Part shown: one piece after another, positions 52,589 to 57,813 of the stretch
Numbering within the stretch: the stretch's first letter is position 1
How the letters are laid out: every line of letters starts with the position of its first letter
Virus record (IMG/VR): IMGVR_UViG_3300049043_000087
Location: 1 to 58,099 of that record
Reading direction: 5' to 3' (one strand)
Length of the DNA: 58,099 bases
From: a virus
The notes under the pieces: model-generated
What the model was told of the DNA's origin: nothing
What the model saw: the letters and a program-made list of their open reading frames with translations, nothing else
The model's database searches: none
Program-made: the position numbers and the translations under genes

Positions 52589-52813
52589 TCAGAATAATTT
52601 AATATTCCGTTTACTCAATCCTGTGCCAGGCAATGACACAGAGCCAAGCAGGCCGCTAGGGCGAGCGTTGACTGTGAATTGAAATGGTCCAAGTTTGAAT
52701 GACTTGGTATAACTTTTGATGCCACGCTCGGGGGTGATGTTGACACCAGCAATGGTGCGATCAAAGTTAATGCTGATTTCTTTTGAGTCATTAGTCAAGG
52801 AGTTTGATTGCAA
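52589..52813 (-). CDS. DUF4236-like small protein, 74 aa
   Basis: KEISINFDRTIAGVNITPER, GIKSYTKSFKLGPFQFTVNA, RPSGLLGSVSLPGTGLSKRN. The KxxKLGP...VSLPGTGLS pattern resembles DUF4236, a short beta-repeat domain of bacteria and phages. The end overlaps the hairpin leader region. Resemblance by motif only. Confidence 0.55.
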   Translation of the reverse strand: MQSNSLTNDSKEISINFDRTIAGVNITPERGIKSYTKSFKLGPFQFTVNARPSGLLGSVSLPGTGLSKRNIKLF

Positions 52814-52862
52814 TGATTGTGAAACAGATCAGTGCTGTTACTAGGACTAAAGCTTCTGCCAT
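52791..52862 (-). CDS. Membrane microprotein, 23 aa
   Basis: MAEALVLVTALICFTIIAIK then LLD: a single membrane helix and almost nothing else. It overlaps the start of the next gene (22 bases). A real but tiny gene by composition and packing; function unknown. Confidence 0.5.
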   Translation of the reverse strand: MAEALVLVTALICFTIIAIKLLD

Positions 52863-52864
52863 GC

Positions 52865-52921
52865 TCATCGAAGTTCGTCAGGCAGGAGCATGTTGGTGTC
52901 TTTCTCGTTCATGTTGGACAT
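52865..52921 (-). CDS. Microprotein, 18 aa
   Basis: MSNMNEKDTNMLLPDELR with a stop two bases before the next ATG. Could be a leader peptide for the membrane microprotein rather than a functional product. Confidence 0.3.
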   Translation of the reverse strand: MSNMNEKDTNMLLPDELR

Positions 52922-52931
52922 GACGAATGTT

Positions 52932-53072
52932 TCAGCCGTCAGGTGAAATAAATCCACCAACAAATCCCATACCGTATTTATCTGCAGACTCACGCATCTT
53001 GGCAGTGAGTTGCATGAAGGCAAGCTTCTGTGAATCTAATGAATTAGGAATGGTTGGTTTGTTGGATGACAT
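52932..53072 (-). CDS. Hypothetical protein, 46 aa
   Basis: MSSNKPTIPNSLDSQKLAFM, QLTAKMRESADKYGMGFVGG. Helical, intact. Start at 53072 is preceded by CATCTCAACTC and, 30 bases up, a hairpin; residues upstream in the open frame are non-coding. Confidence 0.55.
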   Translation of the reverse strand: MSSNKPTIPNSLDSQKLAFMQLTAKMRESADKYGMGFVGGFISPDG

Positions 53073-53101
53073 GAGTTGAGATGGTGATAGGTGAATGGAG
53101 T

Positions 53102-53132
53102 CTACCAGTAATGTCAAGGACGTACTACTGGT
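53102..53132 (-). promoter_or_regulatory. Leader hairpin TACCAGTA/TACTGGTA
   Basis: Perfect eight-base inverted repeat TACCAGTA-N15-TACTGGTA, 30 bases upstream of ATG 53072, in the position that the CGTC-N8-GACG element has elsewhere; the loop contains GTCAAGGACG. Confidence 0.5.
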
Positions 53133-53399
53133 ATGTAATAAATCCTTCTTATCGAATAAAGGATTTCTCCCTGGTACTCCCCTTCGGGGGTCTGGGGGCT
53201 GCTCACATCGGATACGCTCCTCCTGCAGGGACTCACTGGGCCAATGATTGTTTAGGGGATTCCGCTTGGTTCAGGCCCAACCGGAAACACCGACCATTTT
53301 GTTGAAGCAAACAAAATGGTTAGCAACGATGAAGCAAGGGGCGCCTGGCCGCACCAGGCTTAGGTTCTAATGCGAACCAGCCCTTTGCTTTACCAACAA
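53133..53399. ncRNA. Structured non-coding region with tandem hairpins (candidate RNA)
   Basis: About 265 bases without a gene but with several hairpins in a row: AAATCCTT-N11-AAGGATTT (53140-53166), CTCCCC-TTCG-GGGGTC near 53177-53192, ACCATTTTGTT-N6-AACAAAATGGT near 53292-53320, and GCCTGG-CCGCA-CCAGGC near 53343-53360. The spacing and diversity go beyond one terminator. It could be a non-coding RNA on either strand, a transcription attenuator, or a replication-related locus. Confidence 0.4.
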
Positions 53400-53655
53400 T
53401 CACTTGTGTGCTTCCTGGTGTTCTTTCCATGCAGCAGTGTGCATTTCATCCATAGTTATGGGTGGTTCACCAGTCAGATCATCATCTGATGGTTCGTCCC
53501 ACCTCAGTTGCTCTTTCGAGCAGACCAATAGCTTCCAAGATCAGCTCTGGAGCTTCATAAGGAAGTGTTTTGTCTGGCCAATCGCGTTTGTCTTCGCGTT
53601 GGTAGATAGCACTGAGTTCTTTAAGGATGAGATAAATGCGACGTTCTTCACGCAT
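53400..53655 (-). CDS. Hypothetical protein, about 84 aa, frameshifted
   Basis: MREERRIYLILKELSAIYQR, EDKRDWPDKTLPYEAPELIL, EAIGLLERATEV, one shift near 53505, then RWDEPSDDDLTGEPPITMDE and MHTAAWKEHQEAHK. Charged and helical. Preceded by a nine-codon leader frame and a strong hairpin. Confidence 0.5.
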
Positions 53656-53668
53656 GGCAAAAGGTTAT

Positions 53669-53730
53669 CTGTGTACCGTCTGAGCGTTGGTACACAGTTG
53701 TTATTCAAAGTGCAGTTCAGTTTGTGACAT
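53669..53730 (-). promoter_or_regulatory. Leader peptide frame plus hairpin (attenuator candidate)
   Basis: A nine-residue frame MSQTELHFE (53701-53730), itself preceded by GCAATTCAACTC, is followed by a perfect hairpin CTGTGTACC-N11-GGTACACAG that ends 13 bases before ATG 53655. The layout resembles a translational or transcriptional attenuator; there is no T-run after the stem. Confidence 0.4.
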
Positions 53731-53861
53731 GAGTTGAATTGCAGTGGGGTTAAAGCAAAGCCTGGTATTCATCCACGAAGTTTGCTACGATACATAAGTA
53801 AAACTTATATGCTGATTGGTGCTTTAATCATTAGATTAAGCCAAGGATTGAAAGCCACGAG

Positions 53862-54169
53862 TCAGGGTGGTCCGGTTCGACCTTCTTCGTCGTCTGGCGT
53901 GAAGCAGACGCTGTCGAACGACCACTCCTCGATGTCTTCGTTGGTTGGGACATCGTACCAACCTTCGAGTTTCTCTTCGGTGTGGACTGGTTTCCAGTAG
54001 CAGCGCAGGGTTCCTCGCTTGTTTCTGTAGACACAACCAGTGGTTGGTGCTCCAGGTTTGTCTGGATCCCAGTTGATGTCAGCTTGAAATTGTTCTTGGG
54101 CTTCCTCTTCGGAGAAGGGGACGTAGCCAAAGCTTTCTGCAATGGCTTGGAGCTTGTTGGATGAAGCAT
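53862..54169 (-). CDS. Hypothetical acidic protein, about 103 aa, hidden by a start-codon indel
   Basis: The convincing frame is not the longest one here. It reads ASSNKLQAIAESFGYVPFSE, EEAQEQFQADINWDPDKPGA, CVYRNKRGTLRCYWKPVHTE, GWYDVPTNEDIEEWSFDSVC then FTPDDEEGRTGPP, with a stop at 53862. The ATG at 54169 (after CTC) is one base out of phase, probably a lost G (ATGGCTTCA). The two longer overlapping frames are Ser/Arg-rich and implausible. Confidence 0.6.
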
Positions 54170-54236
54170 GAGATGAACTCCGTGATAATAATTAGAGATG
54201 ATTGTGATAATGATAATGATGATGTCTGGTTCTTGA

Positions 54237-54296
54237 TTAGCTTTCGTCATCGTATTCCTCAGCATTAATTACGTTGAATCCAATGAACTGTACCAT
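54237..54296 (-). CDS. Possible microprotein, 19 aa
   Basis: MVQFIGFNVINAEEYDDES overlaps the end of the 46-aa gene in another frame. It may be a separate microgene or the true C-terminus of that gene after an indel. Confidence 0.3.
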   Translation of the reverse strand: MVQFIGFNVINAEEYDDES

Positions 54297-54409
54297 TGTC
54301 GTTCGACGAGGGTCCATTCGGATTGATCTGATTCACGCATAGCCTGCTCTTGTTCATATGCCATGTCAGCCATGGCATCTAGCAAGTCAGCGTTGTAGTT
54401 GTTGTCCAT
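54269..54409 (-). CDS. Hypothetical acidic protein, 46 aa
   Basis: MDNNYNADLLDAMADMAYEQ, EQAMRESDQSEWTLVERQWY. Start preceded by CAATTCAACCC and the hairpin leader at 54448. Highly acidic helix; possibly an inhibitor of a host protein (composition only). Confidence 0.55.
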   Translation of the reverse strand: MDNNYNADLLDAMADMAYEQEQAMRESDQSEWTLVERQWYSSLDST

Positions 54410-54441
54410 GGGTTGAATTGAATTGATAAAAGGAACGAGCA

Positions 54442-54463
54442 GTTTAACGTCATACTCAGGACG
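54442..54463 (-). promoter_or_regulatory. CGTC-N8-GACG hairpin leader element
   Basis: Minus strand CGTC-CTGAGTAT-GACG followed by TTAAACTGC, identical to two other copies; 39 bases upstream of ATG 54409. Confidence 0.7.
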
Positions 54464-54500
54464 GGGTGATACCACCCCAGATTTGAGTGAATTCAATAAA

Positions 54501-54773
54501 TTAATTCACATCTCTCCATGCAATGCCACGGGCAATGTTGGAGATACTGCAACCAGTAACACCAAACTTCTTACCGATAACGTTATAGAAGTTAGTAACT
54601 GTGCCGCAGGAACGCCTGAGGTTCTCATCCTTCAAGATCATCTTGATTTCCTTGACGGATTGAGGGTTGAGTTTAGAGGGTCCATCCCAATTACGAAAGC
54701 TACGCTTGGGATAACGCTTGATTGCTTCCTGTCCACTCCCCCGATCATCCCTGGCACCTATAACAGCCTTCAT
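54501..54773 (-). CDS. Helix-turn-helix protein, 90 aa
   Basis: A basic N-terminus (AIKRYPKRSFRNWDGPSKLN) then LNPQSVKEIKMILKDENLRR and IGKKFGVTGCSISNIARGIA followed by WRDVN: a helix-turn-helix like those at the ends of phage HNH proteins and small regulators. Likely DNA-binding. The start overlaps the upstream gene (ATGA). Confidence 0.6.
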   Translation of the reverse strand: MKAVIGARDDRGSGQEAIKRYPKRSFRNWDGPSKLNPQSVKEIKMILKDENLRRSCGTVTNFYNVIGKKFGVTGCSISNIARGIAWRDVN

Positions 54774-54934
54774 CTGTGGTGCTGGCTGTTGGATGGGGGA
54801 TAGGGGGAGTTGAGTGGGAAGCCAAGAGTTACAGAGGTACCGTCTTTTATGACGGAGATCGTGACCTCGTTATCCCTGGTAATAACCGAGACGTGGTCCG
54901 GTTGTTGGATGTCCAGTTGGCTGAGAGCTTCCAT
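54770..54934 (-). CDS. Hypothetical protein, 54 aa
   Basis: MEALSQLDIQQPDHVSVITR, DNEVTISVIKDGTSVTLGFP. Beta-rich core (VSVITRDNEVTISVIKDG) and a Pro/Ser tail. Start preceded by CTACAACTC and a hairpin at 54963. Confidence 0.6.
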   Translation of the reverse strand: MEALSQLDIQQPDHVSVITRDNEVTISVIKDGTSVTLGFPLNSPYPPSNSQHHR

Positions 54935-54962
54935 GAGTTGTAGTGGTTAGCAAATAGAGAGT

Positions 54963-54994
54963 AGCTAGTCCCTGCAAGAATGCAAGCACTAGCT
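54963..54994 (-). promoter_or_regulatory. Leader hairpin AGCTAGT/ACTAGCT
   Basis: Perfect seven-base inverted repeat with an inner TGCTTGCA/TGCAGG imperfect stem, 29 bases upstream of ATG 54934, in the same position as the other leader hairpins. Confidence 0.5.
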
Positions 54995-55018
54995 GTGGTT
55001 TGTTAGATCGACGAGACA

Positions 55019-55240
55019 CTAGGGGTGTGGCACAAAGTCCGAGTGGGTTAGCAGTTGGTGGACTGACAGGCAGTCCTCAGCAATCTCGTCTTTGGTGCAG
55101 CCGTCCCAGTCATCAGTTTGGTTCTCGATCACCTCGCAGCCAAGGTCTTCGAGTTGGTCGATGAACTGATTCCAGTTATGGGCTTCACCCCATACGTGGG
55201 CGTAGCGCCCAGTACAGTCAGTGACTAATGCGATGAACAT
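55019..55240 (-). CDS. Hypothetical protein, 73 aa
   Basis: MFIALVTDCTGRYAHVWGEA, HNWNQFIDQLEDLGCEVIEN, QTDDWDGCTKDEIAEDCLSV. Start chosen at the Met in the TAATG overlap with the upstream gene. Acidic, four Cys. No family recognised. Confidence 0.65.
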   Translation of the reverse strand: MFIALVTDCTGRYAHVWGEAHNWNQFIDQLEDLGCEVIENQTDDWDGCTKDEIAEDCLSVHQLLTHSDFVPHP

Positions 55241-55416
55241 TAGTAGGCTCCGATATATTTGGTGATGTCGACGCCCATAGCTGCGCCAACCGTCATGGCA
55301 GCAATTGCTACGCAAAAGATGCCGACGAAGAGATTGGACAGGGGCGTCTCACCGTGTGTCTCATATGAGTCAAGGTGTATGTAACGATTGACTCCAAGTT
55401 TGATGATGTGTTTCAT
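55240..55416 (-). CDS. Small membrane protein, 58 aa
   Basis: MKHIIKLGVNRYIHLDSYET, HGETPLSNLFVGIFCVAIAA, MTVGAAMGVDITKYIGAY: a polar N-terminal 25 residues and one membrane helix. First gene after the GCAGGA hairpin. Not covered by longer frames. Confidence 0.6.
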   Translation of the reverse strand: MKHIIKLGVNRYIHLDSYETHGETPLSNLFVGIFCVAIAAMTVGAAMGVDITKYIGAY

Positions 55417-55445
55417 GTGATGAGATGTTGGGTAGTAAATAGTGT

Positions 55446-55463
55446 GCAGGATGTGAGTCCTGC
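55446..55463 (-). promoter_or_regulatory. Leader hairpin GCAGGA/TCCTGC
   Basis: Minus strand GCAGGA-CTCACA-TCCTGC, 30 bases upstream of ATG 55416; related to CAGGA-CTTACTA-TCCTG at 56571. An adjoining inverted repeat TGCTCTT-N7-AAGAGCA at about 55466-55486 may end the upstream SLOG unit. Confidence 0.55.
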
Positions 55464-55530
55464 TGGTGCTCTTCTATACAAAAGAGCAAGAGCAGAAATC
55501 AATTGTTTAAAAGAAATGCATTTACATTGG

Positions 55531-56020
55531 CTAACGTTTGAGGATCTCTAAGTTTCGAATTGGAATCCGATAAGTTTGAGCCATTCTTAACGCTTGTCCT
55601 GTTCCTCCTGTAATTTGTCCTCCAGGCGTATATGCAACAACCATCTTTACGGGATCATTCATGTTTGAACCTAGAAGTTGCATTGCGTTCCTTGCCATTA
55701 AAGAACGAGCAAATTCAGACAGTCGTTCAGGAGCTGGATGGAATTGGTTAACGGTAGCAATTGCTTGATTCCAGCTAGGCAGTTTGCTTGAATCTATGTA
55801 AGAAATATGATCTGCATAACGAGAATTAAAACTATTTGAAGGAAGATAAATCTGTTTAGATAAAGGATTAAGAAACACCGCGTTCAAAAGCCGTGTCTGC
55901 TCCTGCAGCACCTCCTGATCTTAACGTGTATCCCATTCCTTCTAACTTAGAAGCTAAACGTGTCATAACACTTAAGATTTGAGGCGGTGTTGAACGAGCA
56001 CCGATTCCTGCGTAATACAT
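55531..56020 (-). CDS. SLOG (DprA/LOG-like) nucleotide-binding protein, frameshifted
   Basis: About 163 residues. Start MYYAGIGARSTPPQILSVMT, KLEGMGYTLRSGGAAGADTA FERG carries the Rossmann-like GxGxR and GGAxGAD motifs of SLOG proteins. One indel near 55890, then SKQIYLPSNSF, NQFHPAPERLSEFARSLMAR and DPVKMVVAYTPGGQITGGTG QALRMA, the second conserved glycine-rich block. The family binds nucleotides or nucleotide-like ligands; phage members have no established role. AT-rich compared with neighbours. Confidence 0.75.
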
Positions 56021-56054
56021 GCTTACTGAAATAAATTAATTTTAACAAAGGAAA

Positions 56055-56090
56055 GGACACGTCCATATAAATACGAACGTGTCCTAAATG
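56055..56090 (-). terminator. Rho-independent terminator
   Basis: Minus strand GGACACGT-N14-ACGTGTCC followed by TTTCCTTTG: perfect eight-base stem. It separates the OB-fold gene (stop 56115) from the SLOG gene. Just upstream a direct repeat TGTCCGTACGT occurs twice in tandem (56088-56109). Confidence 0.7.
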
Positions 56091-56114
56091 TCCGTACGTT
56101 GTCCGTACGTTAGA

Positions 56115-56543
56115 TCAGAGTGCGATCTCCTCCAGTGTGGGCTGAACCACGCCAGAGGTTTCTGCCTTTGATGCAGGCTTACGACCGAACTCGTAATCCT
56201 TCACAAGCAGCTGGATCTCTGGACGTTTCAGTACCTGGAGTTGGTTCTGATCATCCATGTAGGTAGTACGAATACCATTGATACGGCCGTAAACCCGAAG
56301 CTCCTGACCGACAACGAGGTTGCCGTTGGAGTATGCGGTGTTGAGGCCGTTGTTATTCGTGAAAGTGAGAGTGATGCTGACCATGGAGTTCAGGTTGTGA
56401 ATCATCTTCACACCAATGAACTGGCTGTTGTCCTCTTCGTTGGTGAATTGCTTGATGAAAGCAATCCGACCTTGGAACTGGACATGAGCCGAGTCAGCAT
56501 ACTGCTTGAGGTCAGCAGTGTCAGTAGCAGGAGTAGTAGCCAT
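56115..56543 (-). CDS. OB-fold single-strand DNA-binding-like protein, 142 aa
   Basis: MATTPATDTADLKQYADSAH, VQFQGRIAFIKQFTNEEDNS, QFIGVKMIHNLNSMVSITLT, NLVVGQELRVYGRINGIRTT, then VLKRPEIQLLVKDYEF and an acidic end PTLEEIAL. Five-strand barrel pattern with a late basic strand suggests an SSB-like OB fold. It would be a second such protein beside ssb at 43.5 kb. Has its own leader hairpin at 56571. Confidence 0.6.
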   Translation of the reverse strand: MATTPATDTADLKQYADSAHVQFQGRIAFIKQFTNEEDNSQFIGVKMIHNLNSMVSITLTFTNNNGLNTAYSNGNLVVGQELRVYGRINGIRTTYMDDQNQLQVLKRPEIQLLVKDYEFGRKPASKAETSGVVQPTLEEIAL

Positions 56544-56570
56544 TGGGTTGAACTGAGTTGAGTTGAAGTA

Positions 56571-56587
56571 CAGGATAGTAAGTCCTG
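56571..56587 (-). promoter_or_regulatory. Leader hairpin CAGGA/TCCTG
   Basis: Minus strand CAGGA-CTTACTA-TCCTG followed by TACTTCAACTCAACTC, 28 bases upstream of ATG 56543. Related to the hairpin at 55446. Confidence 0.55.
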
Positions 56588-56650
56588 CAGTAAACCCACC
56601 ACCGATACGAATTCGTATCAATGGAAGGGTTAAGTGCAAGCTTCACTTGC

Positions 56651-56851
56651 CTAGGTACGAATCCTTGATGCAGTAGTACGTGTCACCAAAGGATGGTCTG
56701 GCTGTAAGATGAGACTGTGCTTAGGTAAATCGTTACATGTGCGTTGGTAGTGATTGTTCAGTAGCTTCTGTCCGCCTACGGACAGCAACATACCGGCACC
56801 AATGCCCATCACGATTGCAAGCACGGAATCAATCATGTGATTGTTAGTCAT
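56651..56851 (-). CDS. Small membrane protein, 66 aa
   Basis: MTNNHMIDSVLAIVMGIGAG followed by MLLSVGGQKLLNNHYQRTCN: one N-terminal membrane helix, then a polar tail (LQPDHPLVTRTTASR). Start overlaps the upstream stop by eight bases. Confidence 0.6.
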   Translation of the reverse strand: MTNNHMIDSVLAIVMGIGAGMLLSVGGQKLLNNHYQRTCNDLPKHSLILQPDHPLVTRTTASRIRT

Positions 56852-57079
56852 TGTAGTTAGGAAATGAAATGTGATCTGAGCTGTAGCAGTATGAGTAGAA
56901 CTCCTGCATTTCTGCATGCAGTTCTTTCACATGACGGAAATACCGTGGCCGAGAGTACGTGTCTCGATGTCGATCCACTTCTCGTGATGCCACGGTGTTG
57001 GAAATGAAGCTGAGTTGATTGCGCCGCCGTACCACACAATGCGGGTACGGTCGTCGCACTCAGGTTGATAGGTGAGCAT
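56844..57079 (-). CDS. Hypothetical protein, about 77 aa, frameshifted
   Basis: MLTYQPECDDRTRIVWYGGA, INSASFPTPWHHEKWIDIET, RTLGHGISV, then after one indel near 56935 HVKELHAEMQEFYSYCYSSD and HISFPNYND. The uncorrected frame stops after 50 residues. No family recognised. Confidence 0.5.
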
Positions 57080-57120
57080 GGTCTTGAAGCAAGTAATGCC
57101 ATTCTGATGAATGGCAATTG

Positions 57121-57147
57121 CTGGAGGAGGGTTTGCACCTCCTCTCC
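57121..57147 (-). terminator. Weak hairpin, possible terminator
   Basis: Minus strand GAGGAGG-TGCAAAC-CCTCCTC, just after the stop of the 50-aa gene. GC-rich stem but no T-run follows, so termination is uncertain. Confidence 0.35.
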
Positions 57148-57159
57148 CGCTTTAACGGA

Positions 57160-57312
57160 TCAGCTGTGAACCTGTTCCTTACGAATAAGGAAACGTTCAC
57201 CTTCCTCTGGTTCCTGGGATTGAACGTATTTGTCAGCCGCTTCACGGCTACCAAACACACCCATAAAGTGATCCTGGTACAGATCACAGAGGATAACGAC
57301 GTAAACCGACAT
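57160..57312 (-). CDS. Hypothetical protein, 50 aa
   Basis: MSVYVVILCDLYQDHFMGVF, GSREAADKYVQSQEPEEGER, FLIRKEQVHS. Small alpha/beta protein. Preceded by the GCCC-CCAGCGG leader repeat. Similar short proteins (VYVVxxxxYxDxxxxGVFxS) occur in many phages. Confidence 0.6.
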   Translation of the reverse strand: MSVYVVILCDLYQDHFMGVFGSREAADKYVQSQEPEEGERFLIRKEQVHS

Positions 57313-57326
57313 GGCTTACTCCAGTT

Positions 57327-57352
57327 GTGCGGTGCCCATCTCCGCTGGGGGC
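57327..57352 (-). promoter_or_regulatory. Leader repeat GCCCCCAGCGGAGATGGGC
   Basis: Minus-strand 26-base element that differs from the one at 57561-57586 by one base. It can fold as GCCC...GGGC with CCAGCGGA in the loop. Ends 15 bases upstream of ATG 57312. Confidence 0.6.
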
Positions 57353-57392
57353 TAGGAGTTGTTTGGCAGGCCTGAAGCCTGTTGGAGGATTA

Positions 57393-57548
57393 TCAATGTT
57401 TGACAGGAGAAATGTTAGGCATGATTGCATTGGCCAACTTGATGCGACCAATGGTAATCAATGCACTGATCTTCTCCTTGCTCTTATCATTGTCCAACGC
57501 CTTGGCGGCGTTGTTAAGTTGTTGAGCAATGCCCTTACGGATGCCCAT
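57393..57548 (-). CDS. Hypothetical protein, 51 aa
   Basis: MGIRKGIAQQLNNAAKALDN, DKSKEKISALITIGRIKLAN, AIMPNISPVKH. Basic amphipathic helix pair. Preceded by the second GCCC-CCAGCGG leader repeat. Missed by length cut-offs. Confidence 0.6.
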   Translation of the reverse strand: MGIRKGIAQQLNNAAKALDNDKSKEKISALITIGRIKLANAIMPNISPVKH

Positions 57549-57560
57549 GTTGTCTCCGAT

Positions 57561-57586
57561 GTGCGGTGCCCATTTCCGCTGGGGGC
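57561..57586 (-). promoter_or_regulatory. Leader repeat GCCCCCAGCGGAAATGGGC
   Basis: Second copy of the element at 57327, ending 13 bases upstream of ATG 57548. One difference, G to A in the loop. Confidence 0.6.
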
Positions 57587-57590
57587 AATA

Positions 57591-57633
57591 CTGAGTGGGG
57601 GATTCGATCCCCCGGCATCACGCCTGGTACTCA
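57591..57633 (-). other. tRNA-like double hairpin (truncated tRNA?)
   Basis: Minus strand: outer stem CTGAGT/ACTCAG encloses a T-arm-like hairpin GGGGG-ATCGAAT-CCCCC and a small GGC-GTGAT-GCC hairpin. The inner loop differs at one base from the tRNA consensus TTCGAAT. D and anticodon arms are missing, so it is no functional tRNA; it may be a deletion relic or a regulatory/terminator structure between genes. No CCA is encoded. Confidence 0.45.
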
Positions 57634-57813
57634 GAAAGGAATGAAATCAACTTCAAGAAGCTCTTGCTCCCATTCTTCAAAGGTCTTGAAGTATGCGGTC
57701 GCATCTTCTTCAGTTTCAAAATCTTGTTCGCATCCTTGGAAGTATGCGTCTGCAAATGTGTAGTCTGTGTTGGGTTCAAACGGTGAACGTTTGATCTGAA
57801 CGAAGTAAGTCAT
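57631..57813 (-). CDS. Hypothetical acidic protein, 60 aa
   Basis: MTYFVQIKRSPFEPNTDYTF, ADAYFQGCEQDFETEEDATA, YFKTFEEWEQELLEVDFIPF. Intact, acidic, start preceded by CAATTCATTCTA. Its stop lies at the edge of the tRNA-like structure. No family recognised. Confidence 0.6.
   Translation of the reverse strand: MTYFVQIKRSPFEPNTDYTFADAYFQGCEQDFETEEDATAYFKTFEEWEQELLEVDFIPF

Noticed and set aside
53831-54265. 144-aa minus-strand frame with poly-Ile start
   Set aside because: Low-complexity Ile run and Ser/Thr/Lys-rich remainder; another frame in the same place reads as a normal acidic protein.
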